Notes under the pieces: model-generated
Database searches by the model: none
What the model was told of the DNA's origin: nothing
The model's input: only the letters and a program-made list of their open reading frames with translations
Shown here: piece by piece, positions 17,770 to 25,333 of the stretch
Layout of the letters: each line of letters starts with the position of its first letter
Position numbering within the stretch: the stretch's first letter is position 1
Source: Bacteroidota bacterium
GTDB taxonomy: Bacteria > Bacteroidota > Bacteroidia > UKL13-3
Direction of reading: 5' to 3'
DNA: 44,952 nucleotides
Assembly: GCA_034439655.1 (NCBI GenBank)
Contig: JAWXAU010000135.1
Location: 1 to 44,952 of the forward strand
Position numbers and translations under genes: made by a program

Positions 17770-17775
17770 AATTAA

Positions 17776-20325
17776 TTATTCTTCGCGTCTTGGTTTTATG
17801 TTGAGTTTCCGCTGCAAATATTTAATAAATTTCTTAAATACATTGCCTTTATGTTGATCGTCTTCATCGTAGTATCCGTAGCCGTATCCATAACCATAGC
17901 CGTATCCATAACCATAACTATTACCTCCGTATTGACCACCATAACTGCCATAACCCGAGTAACTGCCATAACCACCATAGCCACCGTAACCATAACCATA
18001 GCCATAACCGGAGCCATAACCATAACTATAGCCGTAACGGTAACTGCTCGAATATATATTTGAGTCGTTTAGTACAATACATGTATTCTTTAGTTTACGC
18101 GTTTCAACCAATCCGTTAATGGCTTGTAGGAAATTCAGCCTCGAATAGTTTTCACGCATTACATACACATTGATATTGGAATAATCCATCAACAAAATAG
18201 CATCGGTTACAAGTCCTAATGGAGGTGTATCAACAATTACATAGTCATACTCTTTTTTAAGAACATCGAACAATATAGGAATTTTGTCACTCGCAATCAG
18301 TTCGGCAGGGTTGGGTGGAATAGGACCTGATGGTATAAAATATAAATTTTCTATTTGAGTAGGTTGAATGATATCTTTTATCTCGGCTTTGCCAATCAAA
18401 TAATTGGTAATACCAATATCATTTTTTAATTTAAAATCTGTGTACAGTTTTGGTTTCCGCAGGTCAAATCCCAATAGCACCACTTTCTTATCGGACAATG
18501 CAAATATTGTCGCCAAATTCATTGAAAAAAAGGTCTTACCTTCGCCACCCACTGTAGAACTAGTAAGTATTACTTTTTTTTCTGACTCTGTCGAAAAATA
18601 CTGTAGGTTAGTCCTTATGGCTCTAAATGCTTCTGCAATATGCGACTTGGGATTATTGTTCACCACCAAATTAATTTTCTTGAAGTTGTGGCTAATAATA
18701 CCAATTAAGGGAACGAGTGAGGCTTTTTCAACTTGGAACCTGTTCCTAATCTTATCATCCAACATATTAATAAGATATATAAGTAGTGAAGGCAAAAACA
18801 AACCTAGCATAATAGCTATGGTATAATTTTGCGATTTTAAAGGTTTAATAATTCCTTTGGCTGTTGCATCATCCACCAATTTATTGTCAGGTATATTGGC
18901 TGCTTTTGTAATACTTAGTTCAGCCCTTTTCTGCAACATATATAAATATACGTTCTCACTAAGGGAGAACCTTCTTTTGATTTGCAGCAATTCACGTTCT
19001 GTATGAGGCACATGTCGAAGTTCTTCTTCAAAAACATTCATTTGCTCTTTTAAGGTGGTAATTGAGCTTTTGGTCGTAAGAATGGTATTATTAATATTTT
19101 CTAACAATAATCTTTTTGTATTCGAAATTTTATCTTTTAAAATTTTGATACTGGGAAAGGCATCTGTAACGTTTACCTGAAGTTCTTTTAGATTACTTTG
19201 GGCACCTCTTAATTCTTCAACAAAGTTCAATACCGATGGATCCTTTACATCTTCGAGTGTGGGTGCCAATAATGTTAAATCTTTATTAAGCACTATATAA
19301 CTCCTCAACAATTCAAGAGAGTTCAGCTTTAATAGTATAGCTTGTTGCTGCCTGTTAATATCGTTGATATTTGTCATGAACTGCCGAGTCTCATCACTCA
19401 GATCCACAAAATTTTTGCTCTCTTTGAAATTCTCCAAATCACTCTCCACACTGTTCAATGAATTGGATATTTCTTCAAGTTGATTATTAATAAATTGAAT
19501 TGATTTTTCCGAAATTTCATTCTTTGTTTCCAGATTTTGTTCTATATATACTTTGCATAGCATATTAAGAAAATCAACACCCTTCTGCACATTGGACGAT
19601 GAAATAAAAATATTTAATAAGTTTGTTTCACGGTCATTTTTTGTGGTGATGGCCTCATTAAATTCCTTAATTAACGCTTCCCTGCTATTTAAAAAAAACT
19701 TGTATTCCCTGCTTTCTGAATTTAATACTTTTTTCAAACTATCGTTTACAGTGAGCACAATATCTCCAAATTTAAACTTGATCATCTGACCGTACTTAAA
19801 AATACCGGAAGAATTATCACCAGTTTTAGGGTCAGTAAAAACTAACTTGAATTCCTTATCGTCTTTGGTTTGTACGTAAAAGGCGTTACCATACGCACTG
19901 CTGTCCTTGATAAGTATATGTGCCTTAAATGGACATTGATTATATATTTCCTGAGTTGAGATATGTCCTATTTCGTAATAGCTAACCGAGAAATCCAGAT
20001 TGCTCAATATCTCGGAGGTGAGCTGGCGTGAGGTTATTATTTGAACCTCGTCGGAAATGGATGACCCAAATTCCACAAAGTTCATGCTCCTATTTTTGTC
20101 GCCCAGTATGGATTGGGCCGATGAGTTTTGCTTATCATTAATCATCACCGAGCAACTCACTCTGTACACAGGAACGGTGTACTTATTAACGAGATATGCA
20201 ACAATCATTGATGAAATGACAATAATGGCATACAAATACCAATATTTGATCACCAAATATATAATGGGCCTAAAATTATATTTTTGCCCTATTCCTGATA
20301 GTATACTTTCTTCCTGACTAGCCAT
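17776..20325 (-). CDS. Wzc-type polysaccharide copolymerase / bacterial tyrosine kinase with Gly-Tyr tail
   Basis: An 849-residue inner-membrane protein of the Wzc/BY-kinase type that regulates chain length and export of capsule or exopolysaccharide. It has two membrane segments (about 23-46 and 501-522) flanking a periplasmic Wzz domain with long coiled-coil-like stretches (about 260-460). The cytoplasmic kinase has Walker A TVGGEGKT (591-598), Walker A' VVLLGFDLRKP (615-625) and Walker B YVIVDTPPLG (695-704). Such kinases end in a tyrosine cluster that is autophosphorylated; here it is expanded to 24 tyrosines in residues 762-819, mostly alternating with glycine, followed by an acidic patch (DEDD) and a basic end. 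It starts 14 bases after wza. Confidence 0.93.
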   Translation of the reverse strand: MASQEESILSGIGQKYNFRPIIYLVIKYWYLYAIIVISSMIVAYLVNKYTVPVYRVSCSVMINDKQNSSAQSILGDKNRSMNFVEFGSSISDEVQIITSRQLTSEILSNLDFSVSYYEIGHISTQEIYNQCPFKAHILIKDSSAYGNAFYVQTKDDKEFKLVFTDPKTGDNSSGIFKYGQMIKFKFGDIVLTVNDSLKKVLNSESREYKFFLNSREALIKEFNEAITTKNDRETNLLNIFISSSNVQKGVDFLNMLCKVYIEQNLETKNEISEKSIQFINNQLEEISNSLNSVESDLENFKESKNFVDLSDETRQFMTNINDINRQQQAILLKLNSLELLRSYIVLNKDLTLLAPTLEDVKDPSVLNFVEELRGAQSNLKELQVNVTDAFPSIKILKDKISNTKRLLLENINNTILTTKSSITTLKEQMNVFEEELRHVPHTERELLQIKRRFSLSENVYLYMLQKRAELSITKAANIPDNKLVDDATAKGIIKPLKSQNYTIAIMLGLFLPSLLIYLINMLDDKIRNRFQVEKASLVPLIGIISHNFKKINLVVNNNPKSHIAEAFRAIRTNLQYFSTESEKKVILTSSTVGGEGKTFFSMNLATIFALSDKKVVLLGFDLRKPKLYTDFKLKNDIGITNYLIGKAEIKDIIQPTQIENLYFIPSGPIPPNPAELIASDKIPILFDVLKKEYDYVIVDTPPLGLVTDAILLMDYSNINVYVMRENYSRLNFLQAINGLVETRKLKNTCIVLNDSNIYSSSYRYGYSYGYGSGYGYGYGYGGYGGYGSYSGYGSYGGQYGGNSYGYGYGYGYGYGYGYYDEDDQHKGNVFKKFIKYLQRKLNIKPRREE
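17868..18050 (-). repeat. Coding low-complexity repeat (Gly-Tyr codons) in the tyrosine kinase
   Basis: The DNA encoding kinase residues of about 759-819 is a near-tandem array of GGN-TAY codons (6-base period), with some Ser, Gln and Asn interruptions. Such a tract can lengthen or shorten by slippage in six-base steps without breaking the frame. Confidence 0.8.
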
Positions 20326-20339
20326 TAATTATATCTTTT

Positions 20340-21092
20340 TTATAGAAAACGGAAGGAAATAGTTAAGATAATATTAATCGCTGACAACACTCCGTAAAAT
20401 TGTTGTGCTTTATTTAGATATCTCTTATAATTATATTGCTGAACAATTATAATATCATTACTTTTCAAATAAAACGCTTCCGATGATAGCGTTGCTACAG
20501 AAGTTAAATCGAGTTCATACATATCTGTTTTATCAGCTTTGTTTTTACGCAGAACTTTGACAGTCTTCCTATTCGCTTCCTCGCTTAAATCACCTCCCAT
20601 TCCTATTGCCTCAAAAATATTGATGGTAGAAACACCAACTATTTTTAACCCAGGCGTCCGCACGTCGCCCAACACAGAAATATTAAACGACACTAATTGC
20701 ACGTTTACAGAAGGATTTATATATACTTTGCTATACAGCGAATATATAGTGTCGCTAAGCTGACTGATGGTCATTCCATCTACTTTCACTTTGCCTACAA
20801 ATGGGATAGATATATTTCCATCTAATCCTACTTTTACGTTTGAAGCTGAACCTAATCTTTGTCCTGAACCTAATTGGTATTGATTGGGCTCAAGTGAAAT
20901 AAGTACTTGGTCATTATGGTCGAGCACATGCTCAAAGGCCGCACTCGTTTTAATATTGCTAAAAATAGAATCTTGCGGGGCCTTATACCCACTCTTGTTC
21001 AAATAATAATAATTTCGCTTACTAACGCATGACAACATAAGACAGAGAGCAAAAAATATGTATGCGAGAAACTTGTAATTATACTTGTTCAT
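20340..21092 (-). CDS. Wza-like polysaccharide export lipoprotein
   Basis: A 250-residue outer-membrane polysaccharide export protein. From ATG 21092 it has a lipoprotein signal peptide ending in the lipobox MLSC. The polysaccharide-export domain follows (DHNDQVLISL to VYINPSVNVQL), then one SLBB-type beta-grasp unit (ISVLGDVRTPGLKIVG). It ends in a hydrophobic stretch (FYGVLSAINIILTISF) that may cross the outer membrane. A start eight codons upstream (21116) is ruled out if the -7 box at 21104-21111 is real. It is first in the operon, just before the kinase gene, the usual wza-wzc order. At 250 residues it is shorter than E. coli Wza (about 380). Confidence 0.88.
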   Translation of the reverse strand: MNKYNYKFLAYIFFALCLMLSCVSKRNYYYLNKSGYKAPQDSIFSNIKTSAAFEHVLDHNDQVLISLEPNQYQLGSGQRLGSASNVKVGLDGNISIPFVGKVKVDGMTISQLSDTIYSLYSKVYINPSVNVQLVSFNISVLGDVRTPGLKIVGVSTINIFEAIGMGGDLSEEANRKTVKVLRKNKADKTDMYELDLTSVATLSSEAFYLKSNDIIIVQQYNYKRYLNKAQQFYGVLSAINIILTISFRFL

Positions 21093-21103
21093 TTTTATGG
21101 CTG

Positions 21104-21111
21104 CAAATATA
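21104..21111 (-). promoter_or_regulatory. Candidate -7 box of the exopolysaccharide operon
   Basis: TATATTTG on the minus strand matches TAnnTTTG. It lies 11 bases before the preferred wza start, between that start and the terminator of the upstream transporter. A TTTG element at the normal spacing is missing; one occurs 12 bases away. If correct, the mRNA leader would be only about five bases. Confidence 0.42.
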
Positions 21112-21130
21112 GGCACGCCTATTCAAACGA

Positions 21131-21161
21131 AAAAACCCCGTTTGAAAATACCAAACGGGGT
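21131..21161 (-). terminator. Intrinsic terminator of the POT transporter gene
   Basis: A perfect 10-bp stem (ACCCCGTTTG/CAAACGGGGT, 21135-21161) with a 7-base loop is followed on the minus strand by a T-run. It lies 29 bases after the transporter stop and insulates the exopolysaccharide operon. Confidence 0.9.
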
Positions 21162-21189
21162 GTGAATTTTATAAGTAAGTGAGTGAACT

Positions 21190-23307
21190 CTACCTTACTC
21201 CATGCATCATTTTAAGCATTCTCCTCGATAAGAAAAACAAAATAATGGAAGCTGCTCCTGCCATGAAAACGAAAATCATAAAGAAATCTTTCAAATTGTT
21301 TATCTGAACACCCATGAAAGAAGGTTTGACTGGTTTCAAATCCCAAACCTGTAATTTTGCTACTTTCACAAACCCGCCATCTTTCTTTGTTTCAACTGAA
21401 TCATGGGTATATAAATATCTACCATCGGCACTTACGGTGGCTCGGTCTATATTTCCGTTGGTCGACTTAATTATGCTTAGGAAATAATCGGAAACCTCTA
21501 CTGATTTTCCATTACTGGCTATAGCAGTTACACTATCGATTTCGCTTTGTTTATTCTCAATTTTTGTAACGGCAACCATAGGTAGGGAGGTACTTAAATT
21601 TAATTTTAAGTCCTTCTTCCATACGTTGGTATCAATTTTATAATTTGACAAACTATCCAATACTGATTTATTTACCTCCGTATTAATTGATTTTTCTATT
21701 TTAACTTCTTCAGGATATAACGCACTTAAGGTTCCGGCAAACTTGTTTGCAAATGAAGTAGACAAGAACCATACGCCCATGAGCAATGATGCAAATTTAA
21801 TGGGTGCCAATTTGTTAACCATGGAAAGGCCAATTGGCGACAAACAAAGTTCTCCGAAGGTATGGATTACATATAACATAACCAACCATAACATGGTTAC
21901 CTTAACACCAGGGGCAAAAGGTGCTTGAGCTATAACCAAATATCCCAAAGCTAAAAGGAACAAACCAATAGATTGCTTATATGGCGATGCAGGTTCGATG
22001 TTTTTCTTGCCCATCCATGTCCACAACATAGCGAAGAAGGGAGCGAAAATAACAATGGCTACTGCATTAATAGATTGAAAGGAACTCGCTGTAATTGTTT
22101 TTATCTCTAATCCAGTTTCTGGTATTTTAATAAAACCATATATACAACCCCCGATACTGGCAAGCATGAGTAGCATAAACAACTCTTTTACCCCTGCCTT
22201 TTCATTTTTCATCTTCACAGTTTTGCTTAGCAGCCAACTCATAATTACAACAATTAAGCCCAATACTCCATATATTACTTCCCTTGGGAAATGCCAGTTT
22301 ACATCGCGTTCTGTTTGGTCGGATGCAAAATAGGTGAGTGAGGCCCCTGCCTGCTCAAATGCTGCCCAAAAGAATATAACAAAAAATGCAACAATATATA
22401 TTACCCAAATCCTATCTCGCTCTAATTTAGTAAGCGATTTATCGGAAATAATTAATCCCGGAGCAGCTATAGTTAACCCCAATATTATAGAACCAAACAT
22501 ATCGAAAAAATGCGTAAAATAAGAGGCCGCAGTAATTGCAGCAAAAATTACAGTCCACATTCCTATTTGTCCCATCGTAAATTCCGATTTAAGCTCGGCT
22601 GGAGTATCAATATCGGCCGCATCTCTGCTTACATTAGGAGATACGCCTATTTGCTTTCCTTCTGGTGTAACAATATAATGATTCTTGAGCCACACAAAAA
22701 GTATAATGCTTAATACCATCCCACAACCTGCGGCAAAAAATCCCCATTTAAATTCACTCGGCACTATACTGCCCGTTGAATCGTATACTTCACCCAAAGC
22801 ACCACATAAAAGCGGTGCGATAAAAGCTCCCAAATTAATTCCCATATAGAAAATTGTAAACGCCGAATCTATCCGCTTATCCCCTTTGGGATACAACTGC
22901 CCAACCATGGTAGAGATATTGGGTTTAAAAAATCCATTTCCGAATATTAAAAAACCAAGTCCCGAATACATGATTAAACTAGCAGTGCCAGGATCCTGAT
23001 ACATACTACCACTAAAGAACATGAGGAACTGGCCCATAGCCATCATAATACCGCCTATGATTATTGATTTGCGATTGCCCCAATACCTGTCAGCCATATA
23101 GCCGCCCAAAAGAGGTGTTAAATAGACTAATCCAGTATAACTTCCATAAATTTGTGAACCCAAAGACTTGTCGAATAACAGTGCTTTGGTCATAAAAAGT
23201 GTGAAAATTGCTCGCATACCATAGTAACTGAAACGTTCCCACATTTCTGTTACAAACAGTACGTACAACCCCTTCGGGTGTCCATTGTTTGTAGATAGTT
23301 GATTCAT
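21190..23307 (-). CDS. POT/PTR-family proton-dependent peptide transporter with inserted domain
   Basis: A 705-residue major-facilitator transporter that imports di- and tripeptides with protons through the inner membrane. The POT signature is clear: EMWERFSYYGMRAIF (residues 21-35), including the proton-coupling ExxER motif at 21-25, and the GFFKPNISTMVGQLY block at 125-139. A hydrophilic segment of about 140 residues at about 530-670 separates the last membrane helices and should face the periplasm or cytoplasm as its own domain. Most POT proteins are about 450-500 residues. The gene is monocistronic, with a terminator at 21131-21161. Substrate range cannot be read from the sequence. Confidence 0.92.
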   Translation of the reverse strand: MNQLSTNNGHPKGLYVLFVTEMWERFSYYGMRAIFTLFMTKALLFDKSLGSQIYGSYTGLVYLTPLLGGYMADRYWGNRKSIIIGGIMMAMGQFLMFFSGSMYQDPGTASLIMYSGLGFLIFGNGFFKPNISTMVGQLYPKGDKRIDSAFTIFYMGINLGAFIAPLLCGALGEVYDSTGSIVPSEFKWGFFAAGCGMVLSIILFVWLKNHYIVTPEGKQIGVSPNVSRDAADIDTPAELKSEFTMGQIGMWTVIFAAITAASYFTHFFDMFGSIILGLTIAAPGLIISDKSLTKLERDRIWVIYIVAFFVIFFWAAFEQAGASLTYFASDQTERDVNWHFPREVIYGVLGLIVVIMSWLLSKTVKMKNEKAGVKELFMLLMLASIGGCIYGFIKIPETGLEIKTITASSFQSINAVAIVIFAPFFAMLWTWMGKKNIEPASPYKQSIGLFLLALGYLVIAQAPFAPGVKVTMLWLVMLYVIHTFGELCLSPIGLSMVNKLAPIKFASLLMGVWFLSTSFANKFAGTLSALYPEEVKIEKSINTEVNKSVLDSLSNYKIDTNVWKKDLKLNLSTSLPMVAVTKIENKQSEIDSVTAIASNGKSVEVSDYFLSIIKSTNGNIDRATVSADGRYLYTHDSVETKKDGGFVKVAKLQVWDLKPVKPSFMGVQINNLKDFFMIFVFMAGAASIILFFLSRRMLKMMHGVR

Positions 23308-23435
23308 GTTTTTTATATTTTATTTAGTTTTTGCGAAAGTGCAATAATACACCACTTTGCACACTTTAAAAATTTTGAATAATTTACTATCTCAATAAAT
23401 TGATTCCCAAAGGGTAAAATTATATTTCCACAAAT

Positions 23436-23457
23436 AAAAAAAGCCACATTGCTTTTT
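23436..23457 (-). terminator. Intrinsic terminator after the broken lipoprotein gene
   Basis: A 7-bp stem (AAAAAGC/GCTTTTT) with a 6-base loop and a T-run on the minus strand, 37 bases after the stop of the minus-strand lipoprotein gene. Confidence 0.65.
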
Positions 23458-23493
23458 AGGGCAACGAAGCTTTCACTCAAAAAAAAACAGATA

Positions 23494-23937
23494 TTACTTT
23501 ATTACAATTATCTTTTGAGCATCAGTCCATTTTGCAGCTTCGCCATTTATCCGCACTATATAATTGCCTGCGGGCACACGTCGTAAATCGAGCTTACAGG
23601 TTTTGCCCGTGAAGGATTCGGTTTTTATAATACTGCCTGCCATATCAACTAAAAACACACTGGCCCTGATACTTTCTTCGCTCAACTCTATATCCCCACC
23701 CGAGCCGTCTGCGATAGCCCCGCCGCGGCGGGGGGATGCAATCGGCTTGTGAAAGGAAAAGGGTTTGTAACCCATCACTTTACTCAAATCCAAAGTGTCT
23801 TTGTGTATTTTAGCAATGGTGTCGATAGAAACGGTGTCTAACTATGTTGCCAATCCCATATTAATGGGGGCAGCTTCGTTCTGGCATGATGCAATAAAAA
23901 GCACCAACCCGGCAAGGGTATATGCTATTCGATTCAT
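23494..23937 (-). pseudogene. Small lipoprotein gene with in-frame amber codon and T9SS-like tail
   Basis: Reading from ATG 23937 gives a lipoprotein signal peptide (MNRIAYTLAGLVLFIASC), 13 more residues, then TAG at 23842-23844. The same frame then runs on without interruption for 115 residues to a normal stop at 23494. Only one base (CAG to TAG, for example) separates it from an intact gene of about 147 codons. The C-terminal part (SIIKTESFTGKTCKLDL to the end KIIVIK) resembles a Por-secretion tail. The middle, IASPRRGGAIADGSG, is encoded by a GC-rich palindromic element (about 23704-23747). It could be a recent pseudogene, a sequencing error or a readthrough case. The function is unknown; a terminator follows. 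Confidence 0.7.
23704..23747. repeat. GC-rich palindromic element inside a reading frame
   Basis: A perfect 16-base palindrome CCCCGCCGCGGCGGGG (23718-23733) lies inside a longer imperfect one whose outer arms are AGCCG and CGGCT. Its base composition contrasts sharply with the AT-rich surroundings. It keeps the lipoprotein frame open and adds about 15 Gly/Arg/Ser/Pro-rich residues. Confidence 0.65.
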
Positions 23938-24020
23938 GAAAAACAGGGGTTATTGTTTACAATATTAGAAACGTAAAAATGAAATATTTATTGTGGTGGA
24001 CACAATAATATCCATAAACA

Positions 24021-24049
24021 AAAAAGAGCAGACCAACTGGCCTGCTCTT
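24021..24049 (-). terminator. Intrinsic terminator of the 177-residue lipoprotein gene
   Basis: An 8-bp stem AAGAGCAG/CTGCTCTT (24024-24049), extended by an inner CCA/TGG-like pairing, is followed on the minus strand by a T-run. It lies 25 bases after the stop codon. Confidence 0.85.
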
Positions 24050-24073
24050 CCTTTTATTATATTTATAAATATA

Positions 24074-24607
24074 CTAATTAATAAGTTCGCCTACTACGTT
24101 CAACCTAACGGTGGCACGCATCTGTATTGGGTTAACAATGGGGGCATTGGTACGCCCTGACAAACGAAACTGTGCCGAACTTGATTTGAGGTAGGTAACC
24201 AATTCTTGTGGCACAACATCTAACATAATTGTGCGAACATGGTCGGCTGGAATTGGATTTTTAGAAGCTATTTTTATTTCAGCTTGGTTATCCACTTTAC
24301 AATAAGCTTCAGCCCACGATACCAAATCAAAAGTACTACCATTTTGGTCTATAATATCAAGACGCACTTCGGCCAATTTAATTGATTTGATCTGCGAAAG
24401 ACTAATGCTGTTTGCCTTGGCCAAACTATCCAAATTGTAATCTAATTTGTTCAGCACAAAGGTCATGTCGCCAGCTTGTGAGGTAACAGGTACGGTGAAC
24501 TCTACTGTTTTAGGAGTAAAGTCAAATTTGACAGGTAAACTTGTTTTGCTGCATCCCGCAACAAACACAATTGCGGCCAAGGCCAAGGGTGTGAATATTT
24601 TTTTCAT
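24074..24607 (-). CDS. Predicted lipoprotein of unknown function
   Basis: I do not recognise the family. From ATG 24607 the 177-residue product has a lipoprotein signal peptide with lipobox VAGC (residues 16-19). The mature part alternates short hydrophobic and polar stretches (FTVPVTSQAGDMTFVLNKLDYNLD, IKLAEVRLDIIDQNG given here in pieces; AQFRLSGRTNAP; MRATVRLNVVGEL). This suggests an all-beta domain, possibly an immunoglobulin-like sandwich facing the periplasm or cell surface. A start eight codons further upstream would only lengthen the n-region. The gene has its own terminator and diverges from the SprT-like gene. It could be a surface or envelope lipoprotein; nothing in the context assigns a role. 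Confidence 0.75.
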   Translation of the reverse strand: MKKIFTPLALAAIVFVAGCSKTSLPVKFDFTPKTVEFTVPVTSQAGDMTFVLNKLDYNLDSLAKANSISLSQIKSIKLAEVRLDIIDQNGSTFDLVSWAEAYCKVDNQAEIKIASKNPIPADHVRTIMLDVVPQELVTYLKSSSAQFRLSGRTNAPIVNPIQMRATVRLNVVGELIN

Positions 24608-24647
24608 GTTATTAAAGTTTTTTATACCCAAATTTGCATGGGAATTG

Positions 24648-24660
24648 GTTAATGATTAAC
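24648..24660. promoter_or_regulatory. Short perfect palindrome between divergent genes
   Basis: GTTAATGATTAAC is a 6-bp inverted repeat around one base, in the 99-base gap between the divergent lipoprotein and SprT-like genes. It could be an operator, but AT-rich palindromes of this size arise easily by chance. Confidence 0.25.
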
Positions 24661-24706
24661 AAGTTCAAAATAAAGGTATTTTATTTAATCCTGCAAGACA
24701 ATTTTC

Positions 24707-25333
24707 GTGAAAAACTTTCATCTTCTTGAACAATTTATCCCCGATGCGGCTGTGCAACGTGTTAACAGCCTGCTGCAACGACACCCCGTCAATATCCGCA
24801 TCACGGGAAGGCGGTCATCAAAATATGGAGATTTTCGTCCCTTACCCGATCAGCATTTCCACGCCATCACTATTAACCACGACTTAAACCCCTATTCTTT
24901 CCTTATTACTTTTTTGCACGAGCTTGCCCATTTGCTTACATGGCAAAACCATCAAAACGGTGTGAGCCCTCACGGAAAAGAATGGAAAATGCATTTCAAA
25001 GTATTGATGCACCCTTTTATCGAAGAGCAAATTTTTCCTGACGATGTTAAGCATGCCTTAATGCATTATATGTCAGACCCTGCTGCTTCGAGTTGCAGTA
25101 GTCCCGGATTAATAAAAAGCCTACGCAACCACGACAAACGAAAGAAAGGAATTTTGCTCGATGAACTTGCTGCAGGCTCCACCTTTAAAATGGTTGACAA
25201 CAAAAATTATTTGTTCCGCAAAGGTGAAAAAGCTCGCAAGCGTTATAAATGTCTCGACCTAAATAGCGGGCGTGAATATTGGGTAAGTGGGCTTGCAGAA
25301 GTAATACCAATACAAGAAACTTTAGGAATTTAA
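24707..25333 (+). CDS. SprT-like domain protein (zinc metalloprotease-like)
   Basis: A 208-residue soluble protein with a SprT-like zinc-binding site. HELAH at residues 71-75 gives two histidines and the catalytic glutamate, and H89 in SPHGKEWK is the expected third ligand. The N-terminal 65 residues match the SprT layout, and the basic C-terminal part (about 140-208: KSLRNHDKRKKG, FRKGEKARKRYKCLDL) resembles the zinc-ribbon end of the family but without a full cysteine set. SprT/Spartan proteins act on DNA-protein crosslinks in eukaryotes; the bacterial role is not established. Translation starts at GTG 24707. Its stop codon interlocks with that of the convergent FG-GAP gene. Confidence 0.85.
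   Translation: MKNFHLLEQFIPDAAVQRVNSLLQRHPVNIRITGRRSSKYGDFRPLPDQHFHAITINHDLNPYSFLITFLHELAHLLTWQNHQNGVSPHGKEWKMHFKVLMHPFIEEQIFPDDVKHALMHYMSDPAASSCSSPGLIKSLRNHDKRKKGILLDELAAGSTFKMVDNKNYLFRKGEKARKRYKCLDLNSGREYWVSGLAEVIPIQETLGI

Noticed and set aside
17851-18063. Antisense open frame and array-like repeat at about 18 kb, resembling a CRISPR or a second gene
   Set aside because: The repetition is the Gly-Tyr codon tract of the tyrosine kinase; there are no constant repeats with unique spacers, and the antisense frame encodes only low-complexity Thr/Ile/Val.
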